Shown here: in pieces, positions 1-8,494 of the stretch | Layout: every line of letters begins with the position of its first letter | How positions within the stretch are numbered: the first letter of the stretch is position 1 | From: Prasinococcaceae sp. CCMP 1430 | Taxonomy: Eukaryota; Prasinodermophyta; Palmophyllophyceae; Prasinococcales; Prasinococcaceae | Length of the DNA: 25,285 nt | Direction of reading: 5' to 3' | NCBI GenBank assembly: GCA_013416795.1 | Contig: RQSC01000015.1 | Location: 326,072-351,356 of the forward strand | Position numbers and translations under genes: made by a program | Notes under the pieces: generated by a model | Databases searched by the model: none | Told to the model about the DNA's origin: nothing | Seen by the model: only the letters and a program-made list of their open reading frames with translations

Positions 1-343
1 GGGGGGGCGAGGCGCGTCTCGGAGGGTGTGGGGAGGGCGGCGGGCTGTGTGTGGGGGGGGGGGGAGGGCGCTCGCGCGCGCGCTCGCGCGTTCACCCCGG
101 ATTTGACCCGTTCGACCCCGGCGACCCCTCGCGGACGCCGCGGTGTCCTCTGTCAAATCCGGGTGTGCGCCTGGGTTCGTCCCGCGGCGCGCGCGCGATA
201 TCTTACCCCGCCCCCGCGGCGACCTTTTTTTCGTCGGCGCAGATATTTTTCGCGCCGCGGCGGTGGGCGTGCGTGCCGCGGATCCGGCCACATTTCGCGC
301 GCGCGCTCCGCGCGTTCGCGCGCAGCCTCGCCCACCCTTTTTG
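1..343. other. GC-rich upstream region of the pseudo-receiver gene
   Basis: I see no supportable coding sequence here. The stretch is dominated by CG and G runs, so open frames on both strands are composition artefacts. It contains two TTTCGCGC octamers (248-255 and 293-300) that match the E2F/DP consensus, and a related TTTCGCGG lies at 462-469. It is most likely promoter and 5' UTR of the plus-strand gene that follows, but no transcription start can be placed. Confidence 0.4.
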
Positions 344-2099
344 ATGGCGCGGGCGGGGCCGCGGCCCCGGATTTCGGCGCGCGGCGCCCTTGCCGCCGCG
401 ATCGGATATTTCCGGCGCGCGCGCGAACGCGCGCGCGTTCCGCGGCTTTTCCGGGGCGCCTTTTCGCGGCGCCAGCTCGCCGCGCGCGTGGTGAGTGCGC
501 AGGAGCTGACGCCGGCAGCCCACCCGTCTCGCGCGGACGCGCGCGCGCGCGCGCGCGCAGGTGCTGAGCGCGAAGCACGGCGACCTCGTGGCGGAGCGAC
601 TGAGGAGGGCGCGCTACACGGTGGCGCACGTCGCCCGCACGACCGAGTCGGCCGTGCTGGCCTTCCGGCGGGGCGTGCGCGCGTCGCTCGTGCTCGCCGA
701 CGCCGGGCTCGTGCGCCAGCACAACTTCCGCTTCCTGCGCGCGGCGGTGCGCAAGTGCCCGGTGGTGCTGATGTGCGACTGCGGCGAGTCGGAGAACCAC
801 GGCCACCCGTGGACGATCCCCTCGATCGTGTTCGGCGCGGCAGACATCACGTCGTGCCCGATACCGGAGGAGGAGGTGGAGACGCTCTGGCGGCACATCG
901 CCACGCGGAGGCAACAGGTGGCGGAGCAGACGCGCCGAGCCGCCGCGCGAAGGCCCGGGTCAGCTCTCGGCGCGAGCGCGTGCGCGGAGGCGGGGAGCGG
1001 CGACAACACGGGCATGCTGCTGGAAGCGAGCAGCAACGGGGGGCACAGCGGCGTGGGCGGGCGCCTGTACGAGCACGCGCACGGGTACGACCCCGCGATG
1101 CGCGACGCGCAGCAGCCGCTCTCGGCGCACTGGGAGGGCAGCCGGTTGTCGCAGCTGCAGACGGTGGTCGGCATGTGCGAGGACGGCATTCTGCTGCGGT
1201 CGATGAACACCGGCAGGTACATCGTCAACAAGAAGCTCGCGGCCGTCGAGCACAACACGCTCTTCCGGCCGCGGTCGCAGTCGCTGGACACGCGCGCGAG
1301 CGACGTGACGCTGGAGGGCGGTGGGAAGCAGCAGGCGGGCCAGGCGCAGCAGGCAGAGCAGGGGCAGGCGCAGCAGGGGCAGGCGCAGCGGGGGCAGGGG
1401 CCTCCCCCCAAGGGCGCGTCGCAGCAGCAGGGCCAGGGCGGCGCGGAAAGCAGGCGGCCGGCCAGGGGCGCCGCGGCGTCGCACTCGCTCTCCGAGGGCG
1501 CGAGCATCTGCCTGAACGCGCCGTGGAAGGCCGCGCTGCAGGCCATCGGAGTGGGCGACGCTCCGACGGGCGCCGGCGCGGGGGCCCATGCGCAGGCCGC
1601 CGCCGCCCGCGAGACAGGTGGCGCGCCCACCAGCCAGCAGCCCGCGCCTGGGGCCGACGGTGAGGAGGCGGCGCGGCAGGCTCGGATTGCGCGCCCGCGC
1701 GACGCCACCACCACCGCGAACAACACGTCCACCGCGGACTCGCCGCTGAAGAAAAGCTCGGGCGGGGCGACCAAGCGGCCGTTCAGCGCGAGCGATGAGG
1801 CGGAGGAGTATCTTCGGGGGGGCGACACCTCGCGGCGGCGAGTTGAGGGAGGCGATGGGGAAGGCGGCGGCAGCCCGCAGCGCCCATGCGGAGAGCGGGC
1901 GGGGGCGCGCCGCGGGGTGGCGGCCGCTGCGGGCGCGCGCCGCATTGGCGGCGGGGGCGGGGGCATCGCCTGGAAGGCGTGGGCGTCGCCGACAGCGGCG
2001 GCGGGTTTCCGACGATTGGGTGGCACCACGCCGCCGCCGGCCATGAACGAGGGCTCGTCGCCGCCCGCGGCCAGGCCGACCGCCGTCGCGGCTGAGTGA
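344..2099 (+). CDS. Pseudo-receiver (response-regulator-like) domain protein
   Basis: Proposed exons are 344-490 and 561-2099, separated by a 70-nt GTGAGT...GCAG intron; joined, they give about 561 residues. The receiver-like domain begins at the exon junction. It has the alternating strand-helix pattern, a hydrophobic strand ending in LVLAD, a PVVLM strand, then GAADITSCPIPEEEVETLW, which parallels the GAxDyLxKPvxxeeLxnxW segment of plant pseudo-response regulators and APRR2. The paired acidic residues of strand 1 and the lysine before the last proline are replaced, so phosphotransfer is unlikely. The remaining ~380 residues are Gln/Ala/Gly/Ser-rich and probably disordered; a basic patch (KKSSGGATKRPFS) lies near residue 450. 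No MYB/GARP or CCT domain is visible, so any link to clock or cytokinin signalling is inference. The start at 344 is uncertain; the region from 561 on is well supported. Confidence 0.6.
491..560 (+). other. Intron of the pseudo-receiver gene
   Basis: Donor GTG|GTGAGT at 491 and acceptor GCGCGCAG ending at 560, phase 0. Joining here places Arg-Val in front of VLSAKHGD and completes the first strand of the receiver-like domain. It is the only intron in the window with the textbook GTGAGT donor. Confidence 0.6.
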
Positions 2100-2518
2100 G
2101 GCTCGCGCGCGCGCGGGCGTGGCCGTGCGTCGCGACGCGCACCGCCCGAGGTCGCTCACCGGCATCGGTGCTTCGTGTACTGTGCGTGCACGGTCGTGAG
2201 CGAGAGTGGTGCGATGCATGCGATGCGAGATGCGATGCGATGTGACGTGACGGAAAGAGCAATGCAGGGACTGTAAGAATGAGTTGAAGTGTGCTACGAA
2301 CGCCGCGTTCGGTCCCGATACACACGCCCCGCGCTCGCGACGGCGGGGAGGCGTGGTGCGAGGGGCGCGTGCGTCCGCGTGCGCGGGTGGAGCTTCGGAG
2401 GGCGCGAAGCAGGCGCCTGCGCGCCAGCGGGCGCTGAGCACTCCCATGCCTGCGCGCAGCGGTCACGTCTCTTACCCGCAGGTTTACCGCGCTGGCGCCG
2501 CTCGCGCGCGACTTCTCA
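2100..2518. other. Convergent intergenic region (two 3' UTRs)
   Basis: This lies between the stop of the plus-strand pseudo-receiver gene and the stop of the minus-strand GDT1-like gene. It holds an imperfect ATGCGATGCGAGATGCGATGCG microrepeat at about 2214-2240 and the CTGTAA signal listed separately. I see no gene in it. Confidence 0.55.
2272..2276 (+). promoter_or_regulatory. Candidate green-algal poly(A) signal TGTAA (pseudo-receiver gene)
   Basis: TGTAA in the context CTGTAAG lies 173 nt after the stop codon at 2099. UGUAA is the established polyadenylation signal of chlorophyte algae. Two other plus-strand genes here have the same CTGTAA at comparable distance. Confidence 0.5.
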
Positions 2519-3480
2519 TTAGCCTCCCACCACGCCGTACAGGGCCGCGTGCAGCGCGAACGCGAGGAAGAGCACGCCACCCATGAACGCCACCATGCGC
2601 TGCGAGAACTTGAGCGCGAGCAGGCGGCCGCCCCACACCGCGAGGCCCGTGCAGATGGTGTGGCCCGCCATCGCGCCCACGCACACCGCGTACGGGTTCT
2701 TGTGCGCGCCGAGCGCGATGGTGGCGATCTGGCTGCGGTCGCCCCACTCGGCAAGGAACGTCAGCAGGAACACCTCGACGAACACCGGCGAGAGCATCGC
2801 CTGCAGCGCCCGCCTGAGCTTGGACTTGCCGCGATCCTTCTCCTCCGCGAGCTTCTCCTCCACCTCCTCCATCTCGGCCGCCGGCGTCTCCTTGGGGTCG
2901 GAGCGGTACGCGATCCACAGCAGCCGCAGCCCGAAGAACGTGTAAAGCACCGCCGCGGCGTTGTTCACCGCCTGCCGGCTGATGAGGTACGGCGCGATGG
3001 TGCCCAGCGCCGCGCTGGGCACGGGCACGCGGCGGGGCGTTTGCATTGCGAGCGGGGCGGCATCAGCTGGTGCGACCCGCGCGCATGCGCGCGCGCGCGC
3101 GCGCTCGCGCTGCGCACGCTGCCGCGCGCGTTCGCAGAGCGCGAGGCGGGGCGGGTTGGGTTGGGTTGGGTTGGGTTGGGTTGGGTTGGGTTGGGTTGGG
3201 TTGGGTTGGGTCGCGAGCGACCGCGCCCTGGCGATGGCGGCGGGCAGGGCCAGCGCTTTCGCACCTGAGCACCGTCATGACGTACAGCGCGCCCAGCGCG
3301 CCGCCCAGCACGGTCATCCGCGGGTGGCGCATGGCCATGATGGCGGCAATTATGAAGGTTTCGTCGCCCAGCTCGCACACCATTATCATCGCGAACGACG
3401 ACACGAGCCCGCCGCCGAATTCGTCGTCCGGCGGCCCCTCTCGCGCTCCGAAGCCGCCGCCGCCCGCGGCGAGCGCGCCC
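2519..3480 (-). CDS. GDT1: GDT1/TMEM165 (UPF0016) family Mn/Ca transporter, 5' truncated
   Basis: Two exons on the minus strand, 3480-3265 and 3014-2519, joined in phase 2. The family has two homologous halves, each with an E-x-G-D-[KR]-[TS] signature in a membrane helix. The first half here reads ELGDET, followed by IIAAIMAMRHPRM; the second reads EWGDRS, followed by QIATIALGAHKNP. The ELGDET/EWGDRS pair and the acidic EMEEVEEKLAEE linker match plant PML3/4/5 (Golgi/ER-type) rather than plastid PAM71. Members exchange Mn2+ or Ca2+ for H+ in the Golgi or ER and support glycosylation. About six hydrophobic segments are visible. The N-terminal signal region is missing because the frame runs into the single N at 3481, directly abutting the next gene on the other strand. 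Confidence 0.88.
3015..3264 (-). other. Intron of the GDT1-like gene carrying a TTGGG array
   Basis: On the minus strand the donor is CTCAG|GTGCGA (intron starts at 3264) and the acceptor is GTGCCCAG (ends at 3015); length is 250 nt. Splicing gives YVMTVLS-AALGTIAPYLIS, which follows the PML3/4/5 pattern closely, so the junction is well supported. The intron contains eleven TTGGG copies (read as CCCAA in the pre-mRNA). Confidence 0.85.
3156..3210. repeat. (TTGGG)11 tandem array inside an intron
   Basis: Eleven perfect, contiguous copies of TTGGG on the plus strand, preceded by an extra GGG. The plus strand has regularly spaced GGG runs with TT loops, which can form G-quadruplexes. The host gene is transcribed from the other strand, so the G-rich strand is the template and the RNA is C-rich. 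It resembles a telomere-type repeat but is internal. Confidence 0.95.
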
Positions 3481-3481
3481 N
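3481..3481. other. Single N: probable collapsed assembly gap between two 5'-truncated genes
   Basis: A single ambiguous base where the minus-strand GDT1-like frame (ending 3480) and the plus-strand FHA protein frame (starting 3482) both run open into the N with no start codon, targeting peptide or promoter. Two divergent genes cannot share a zero-length 5' region, so sequence is missing here. Confidence 0.75.
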
Positions 3482-5606
3482 GCCGAAGGCCGAGCCCGAG
3501 TATGAGGAGGAGGAGGAGGACGAGGAGCCCGCGCCGCGCAAGGGCTTCTCGCTGTTCGGCGCCAAGGAGGCCCCTACCATGACCACTGCGGAACGCGAGG
3601 CGCTCAAGCGCGAGCGTCAGCAGTATGTGCAAACGCAGCGCGAATTCGCAACAACCGCCGGCGAGCGGCGCGCCCCGCAGAAGACCGCAGCGCCGAGGGC
3701 GGCTGCGCAGCCCCCGAGCCCTGCGGTGAGCTCGACCACGGGCACGGAGAAGCAGTGGGTACTGACAAGCGACGCCATTGACGGTGGATGCATCGCGCTG
3801 TCTCCGGGTGCGGCGCTGACGGTGGGCACCGCCGCGGGCTCTGACATCCAGATGGTGGGTGATACCGCGGAGGGCATCGTGTCGGGCACGCACTGCTCGA
3901 TTGAGGTGACGGAGGACGGTCGCTCGCTCGTCGTCTCTGATCTCGATTCGACCAATGGCACGCGCGTCAAGGCAGGGCTCTTCTCCAACACGGAGGTGGC
4001 GCCGGGCGAGGAGGTGTTTGTCAAGCCCGGCTCGACGGTGCTGCTGGCCCAGAGCGTGCCCCTGACCGTGGCGTACGCGCCAGTGGACGAGGACGTGCCG
4101 GTGGCGGGCAAGGCGCCGAAGTCCCGCGCCAGCGCCCCCGGCAGTACTGGTTTCAAGATGCCATCGTTCAGTTTCGGCGCCCCCAAAGCCGCGCCCGAGG
4201 CGCCGCAGAAGGAGGTATACGAGGAAGCGGAGGAGGAAGAGGAGGAGGACGATGATGTCCAAGCTCCAGTCGTTCAGAAAGAGCAGCAGGCGACCAGCAT
4301 GGGCATGAAGGGCCTGTGGGCGGCCACTGAGGCGGTCGGTAGCCTTTCGGCAAAGGTAGCGCAAGCCGCTGATGTCGAGGACGACGAGGACGAGGACGAG
4401 GAAGAGGAGGAAGAGGAAGAGGTGCCTTTCGTACCGGCCCTCACACGCGCCGAGGCAATGGCGTCCATCGAGGCGGACTACAAGGCCGACTACTTTGTGA
4501 CTGCCGAGGGTGCGATGGACGCGTACGCGCCTGACTGCACCTTCTCGGACGACTTCAGCTCGTACCGCGGGGTGGATCGCTTCAAGCGCAACGTGGCCAA
4601 CCTCGGCAACTTCATCGAGGAAGGCTCGCTCAACATTGACGCCGAGCTGCAGGAGCTCGCCGATGGCAGCGTGCGCTCCAAGTGGACTTTCAGCTCCGTC
4701 CTGAAGTTGCCTTGGCGCCCGCGGCTGGCCGCCTCTGGCACCACCACCCATGTGTTTGACGCCAACAACCGCGTCGTCGAGCACAACGAGAGGTGGGAGA
4801 GCGACATCAGCGCGGTCCTGGCCAACCTCCTGCGACCCGCCAACGCTGCATCTCCGGAGGACGGATGGGAGCGCAACATGCTGGCCCTATCGAAGGGTGA
4901 CCTGGGCGACCTGTGGGACGCCAACGAGGACGGCATCGCGCTGCTTTCAACGCCCGTGGTGATTGCGTCGGTGGCCTCAGTTGCATACACAGGCGCGGGC
5001 CTGCCTGGCGTGCTACTGGGCTCCGTCGAAGGACTGGCATGGCTGGGCTTCGCGGGTGTCGCGGCGCGCAAGTACACGAGCAGCAGACCTGGCCGGGACC
5101 GCACGCTGCCCGCCGACCTGGCGGATGCGCAGGCGACGCTCGAGCGCTGTGCGGCAAGCGAGGATGTGGCGCCCGAGGCCGTGCGCGCCTCCGTGGCGCT
5201 GCTCGAGGACGCGCTGGAGGACGGCTCGGCGACCAAGCCCGAGGCCTCCCTGGTTGACGGCACGTGGTACCTCGCGTACACATCCAGCCTTGAGACGCTT
5301 CCGGTGCTCGAGGGATACATGCCGGTGGACGAGCGCATCTTCATTGACTTCGAGGGAGAGGGCATCTCGCTCGTCACCAAGGTGCTGCCCCAATTCATTG
5401 GCAGGAATGCCCCCACCTTCACAATCAAGCCGGGGGACACCTTCAAGTGGGACGCGGACGCTGCCACGCTGACGTTCAATCTGAGCGGTAGCGAGAGCGG
5501 CGGGGTGAAGCCCATCAAGTCGTGGAAGATGCTCTTCGCGAGCGAGACTACGCTCGTCGCGCGCTCGTCCGGGACGGGGCTCAATGTGCTCCGCCGCGTC
5601 GGCTGA
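3482..5606 (+). CDS. FHA - DUF2358 (NTF2-like) - PAP/fibrillin multidomain protein, 5' truncated
   Basis: 707 residues remain after the N at 3481. Numbering from there: an acidic stretch (5-17), an FHA domain (~107-195) with SGTHCSIEV and DLDSTNGTRV, acidic low-complexity linkers (~240-260 and 300-320), a DUF2358 NTF2-like domain (~328-450; YAPDCTFSDDF, KLPWRP, HNERWESD), a hydrophobic Ala/Val/Gly stretch (~485-525) that may be membrane-embedded, and a plastid-lipid-associated PAP/fibrillin domain (~588-707; DGTWYLAYTSSLE). Fibrillins bind hydrophobic molecules in plastoglobules and thylakoids, and DUF2358 proteins are mostly plastid proteins, so plastid location is likely; the transit peptide would lie in the gap. 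The FHA domain has VGT where the phosphothreonine-contacting Arg of the usual GR is expected, so canonical phosphopeptide binding is doubtful. No catalytic domain is visible. Confidence 0.85.
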
Positions 5607-5710
5607 TGAGCGCGCTCGACCTTGCCCCCCTGAAGCGCCCCCACGCACGGCACACACACACGCGCGCGCGCGCGCGCACCCGCGCGCGTGGGCCTCACAC
5701 ACACGTTTAC

Positions 5711-5715
5711 TGTAA
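5711..5715 (+). promoter_or_regulatory. Candidate poly(A) signal TGTAA (FHA-fibrillin gene)
   Basis: TACTGTAAT lies 105 nt after the stop codon at 5606. The same nine bases occur after the zinc-finger gene at 18085-18092, which supports a real signal rather than chance. Confidence 0.6.
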
Positions 5716-6250
5716 TTTGCTCGCGGCGCGGCTGTTGAGCGCCGCGCGCGACCACACACCTGGCGCCCCCACCCCCAAACCCAATTGCGACGCGGCGATT
5801 TGTTCGGGGCCCGTTCCGAATCGAATTTGCCAATTCGTTTTCGTGTGGCGCCGCGCGGAGTTCGATCGGCCCTCTCCCAGCCAGAGCCCGGGCGCTGCCG
5901 GGGCGCGCGTGCACCTGGGACCGCGGCCGCGAACCCCGGTCTGACGTCCGTGCGTACCCGGTATGAGGTGGGGTCGACCCCGGTAAGATAAGTGGTCACA
6001 CCGGGGGTGAGCCGCGGAGACCAGGGCGGCATCGGCCGCCGGCGCGGCTGTTGGGCCGTTGGTCGCGACCCCGGTCTGAGCGCTGTCTGACGGCGGTCTG
6101 ACGGCGGTCTGACCGGGGTTAGTCGCTCACAATACCCGTATTTGCGAGCGCCAACCGGGTTCGCAGCGCCCTCGCCGGCGTTGTGGGAAGGCGCGCGCAT
6201 CGCCCGCTGCGACAGGCGCAGCTGCGGGAGAGGTGGGGCGTGCGTGTGTA

Positions 6251-6280
6251 GGGGGGGGGGGGGGGGGGGAGAGGAGGGGN
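6251..6280. repeat. G19 homopolymer adjoining a single N
   Basis: Nineteen consecutive G (6251-6269), then GAGAGGAGGGG and the N at 6280. Long G runs commonly stop sequencing and assembly. This is the likely reason that the SPF27 gene is interrupted here. Confidence 0.8.
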
Positions 6281-6588
6281 CCCGGCGGGTGGCTCGCCGG
6301 CGGCCGCCCGGCGTACGCCCTCGGAGGCGAGCGGGTGTGCTTCGGCGCACGCGTCGGCCAGCTCGCGCGGTGCGGGCATACCCTCCAACAGGGCGTCGGG
6401 AGCTCGCGCCGAACGCATCATCTCATCTGCGACAAGCGCTCGCACCGCCGCTAGCTCGGCCGGACCGATCGCGTCGCTCGCCGCGTACGGCAGCGCGTCG
6501 ACGTCGGCGCCGGCGGCGGCGGCAAGCGACGCCGCCATCGTGGGGACGCCGCCATCGCCCAGCAGCAGCTGCCCTGCCTCTCCCATTG
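6281..6588 (-). CDS. SPF27/BCAS2-like Prp19-complex subunit, N-terminal exon only
   Basis: The minus-strand frame starting at 6588 (MGEAGQLLLGDGG) or at 6538 (MAASLAAAAGADVDALPY) carries the family's N-terminal signature: DVDALPY, then an acidic spacer, LAAVRALVADEMMRS, and a following leucine/proline segment. SPF27 (BCAS2) is a core subunit of the Prp19/NineTeen complex that activates the spliceosome. The frame runs into the N at 6280, and the remaining ~130-150 residues (the coiled-coil part) are not found between 6280 and 5607. The gene is therefore broken by an assembly gap, or the join is wrong. The call rests on a short segment, so confidence is moderate. The SEC12 gene lies upstream on the same strand. 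Confidence 0.55.
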
Positions 6589-6712
6589 CGGTCGCCGCGA
6601 CGGCGCCGTGCGGGGCGCCTTCGGTCCGCAGTGTGGCGCGCCCGCGGCCGTGGCGTTCACATCCCGCATGCATTCTGATGGCCCTGATGCTCCGGCCCAG
6701 GCGCTGGTTCAA

Positions 6713-6745
6713 AATTGCAACCCTATCTTACTCACCCTAAAGACG
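6713..6745 (-). promoter_or_regulatory. Telobox-like motifs upstream of the SPF27 exon
   Basis: Read on the minus strand, CTTTAGGG and ATAGGGTT lie about 15 nt apart, roughly 130-155 nt upstream of the ATG at 6588. They match the telobox core (AAACCCTA/TAGGGTTT) found in promoters of housekeeping RNA-processing and translation genes in plants. This is a motif match only. Confidence 0.3.
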
Positions 6746-6837
6746 CCGCTCAGCAGCCTGTGAGCATGTGGGTGGCAGGCAGCCAATCTGACAACCTCCT
6801 TGGGATCGGCCGCGCGCGGGCCGGCGATGGAGGTGGC

Positions 6838-8077
6838 TCAGGAGCACCTCGGTGTGGAGAAATACAGGTGCGCCTGCCCGATGAGCAGTGCCACCAGCAG
6901 CGTGGCGAGCATCAGCACGATCAGGAAGAAGGCGCGGGCGAGCGCACCTCCCCCACCGCCTGGTGCACGAGAGCTAGGGAACACGCGCACGCCTGCGTCA
7001 GCGCTCACCGAAGACACGGCGCCCGTGGTCGGATGTACAGCCAACGCGGTGACGAAGATGCCGTGCGCGCCCCGGTGGGTGGCCTTGAGCGAAATGCCAC
7101 CACCCGCGCCTCGAGCGACGCAGACGTCACCCTCCGAGCTCCCAGCCGCGATTGCGGCAGGCGAGCCGCCACCGGCGGCGAGGGACGTAAGCGCGTCCCT
7201 GAACACGCGGCGCCTGGAGGCGATGCGTAGCTGCGTCGCGTCGGCCAGGTTGTACACCCACTTTGTGATAAACCCCTCGCCACCGACGTTGACACCCGTG
7301 TACAGAGCACCGTCGGCGTACGCAGCGCCGCGGAACGAGCCTACACGTGAGCGCTCGCGGGCGTCAGTCTTCGCTCGCAGGTGCGCACCCGCACAGGCGC
7401 GCAGGCGGGCGCGGGCGCGTCCGTTCCCTCCCTCACCTTTCCCTCCGTGCAGCTCCTTGCGCACGTCAACAAACTTGGCGTTGGCGCCACCGCCCACGCG
7501 CCGCACGAGACACGTGCCATCCGACGCAGTCGAGGCGAGCGCCGTGCCATCTGGCGAAAACGCGAGCGCGTTGACTGCGTCCGAGTGCCCACTGCCAGCG
7601 GCCACCTCGCACTCACGCAGCTCGGGCCAGCTGAATGCGCGCACGCTACCGTCATCGCGGCCGACGGCGAAGCTGGCCCCGTCGGCGCTGAAGGCGACCG
7701 CGGAACACCCGCCGCCGCCGAGCGCCGAGCCCAGGCGTTCGTCATCGTTCGCTCGCGACGCAAGCAGTACGGTGGGCACCGTTCTACCCCCGCTCGTTGT
7801 GCTGCTAGGCTCGACGGTGAGTACACGCACCCCTCCGTCGGACGCGACGAGCGCGGCGCGGCCGTCTGGGTGCACCGCCATTCCCTGTGGCGCGCTGGCG
7901 CCCATGTCCGCGGTTGCGCACGCCGCCATCTCGAGCGCGCCTCCGCCACCGTCGGGGCGCGCGCGGCCGCCCCACGCGACACCAAGCGCAACGTTCTTGA
8001 CGCCGTGCGAGCCTGCGCCGCCGCCGCCGCCTACGATCACGCACCCCCCCGCGCCCGCCTCGACCGCCCTTCCGCGC
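6838..8077 (-). CDS. SEC12: SEC12-type guanine-nucleotide exchange factor (WD40, ER membrane), first exon not found
   Basis: About 413 residues on the minus strand. The visible N-terminus CVIVGGGGGAGSHGVKN is the conserved first blade of SEC12/PREB. It is followed by WD40 repeats (GMAVHPDGRAALVASDG; SAVAFSADGASFAVGRDDG; VNALAFSPDGTALASTASDG; a long FVDVRKELHGGK blade), then the family signature HGIFVTALAVHPTTGAVSSVSADAGVRV, and finally one transmembrane helix (AFFLIVLMLATLLVALLIG) with a very short lumenal tail, as in plant SEC12/PHF1. SEC12 activates SAR1 at the ER to start COPII budding. The acceptor GGCTGGCAG ending at 8078 is my best guess for the start of this exon. The 20-30 N-terminal residues would be upstream and were not found. 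Confidence 0.85.
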
Positions 8078-8494
8078 CTGCCAGCCAAGAGCGCGCGCGC
8101 GCGTGCGCCTCCGCCAGCCTCACCCGCGCGCACTGTGGCACCCACCCGGCACCCACCCACGCGCCCCCAGAGGCCGATCCGCCCAGCACAGTCACCTCCA
8201 CCGCATCCGCCCTCGCAGCGCGCGCCGATCCGCACACACGCGCACACACATGCACACACGTGCGCACACACGCGTGCGCACACACACACACACACACACA
8301 GAGAGAGACGGAGAGGCACCGACACGCACACACCGCCCCCCGCCGCGCCGCGCCCGCCGCGCTTCCCCCCTCCCCCCCCGCGCGCGCGCCGCGTGGGCGC
8401 GCCACGGCGCAGCAGCGGCAGCGCCGCTGCGCGCCACCAATGCGACGCGCGGACGCGTGCCGTTTGATAGAGCGTGTGCACACACACACGCACA
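8078..8494. other. Intron/5' region of SEC12 with CA microsatellite
   Basis: This holds an imperfect (CA)n/(TG)n tract (about 8233-8300), a GAGA patch and C-rich runs. It is probably an intron or 5' UTR of SEC12, because the frame of the next exon must be entered by splicing. The Cys-Val/His-Thr dipeptide frames here are translated microsatellite. Confidence 0.45.

Larger units (their letters stand above)
5607..6280. other. Intergenic region with repeated CCCCGGTCTGA elements
   Basis: This is the 3' flank of the FHA-fibrillin gene and the region left of the truncated SPF27 exon. It holds a CA/CG microsatellite (about 5656-5705), a CTGTAA signal at 5710-5715, and a run of ACCCCGGTCTGA-type elements at 5934-5945 and 6068-6079, with GACGGCGGTCT repeated at 6088-6109 and an inverted copy GACCGGGGTT at 6110-6119. 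A G19 homopolymer at 6251-6269 leads to the N at 6280. I see no convincing gene. Confidence 0.5.

Noticed and set aside
614-2447. Large minus-strand frames opposite the pseudo-receiver gene
   Set aside because: They are Pro/Arg/Ser-rich shadow frames caused by GC bias; domain evidence is on the plus strand.
3156-3210. True chromosome end (telomere)
   Set aside because: Genes continue on both sides and the array lies in an intron whose flanks splice correctly.
3046-3582. Protein frame with a GLGWV-type pentapeptide repeat
   Set aside because: It is a translation of the (TTGGG)n intron array; the opposite strand encodes a homology-supported gene.
2961-5606. Continuous 881-residue plus-strand frame
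   Set aside because: Its first ~170 codons are antisense to the GDT1-like gene and read through the TTGGG array and the N at 3481. Only the part after the N has domains.
5013-6350. Long minus-strand frame as the missing SPF27 exons (after an acceptor near 6231)
   Set aside because: An acceptor-like CTCCCGCAG exists, but the translated sequence shows no SPF27 coiled-coil pattern and continues antisense into the FHA-fibrillin gene.
6700-6745. tRNA gene (GGTTCAAA box-B-like word)
   Set aside because: No matching A box or cloverleaf pairing could be made around it.
8192-8485. Cys-Val and His-Thr dipeptide-repeat proteins on both strands (also near 9180 and 10650)
   Set aside because: They are translated CA/TG microsatellites within introns or spacers, with no domain.
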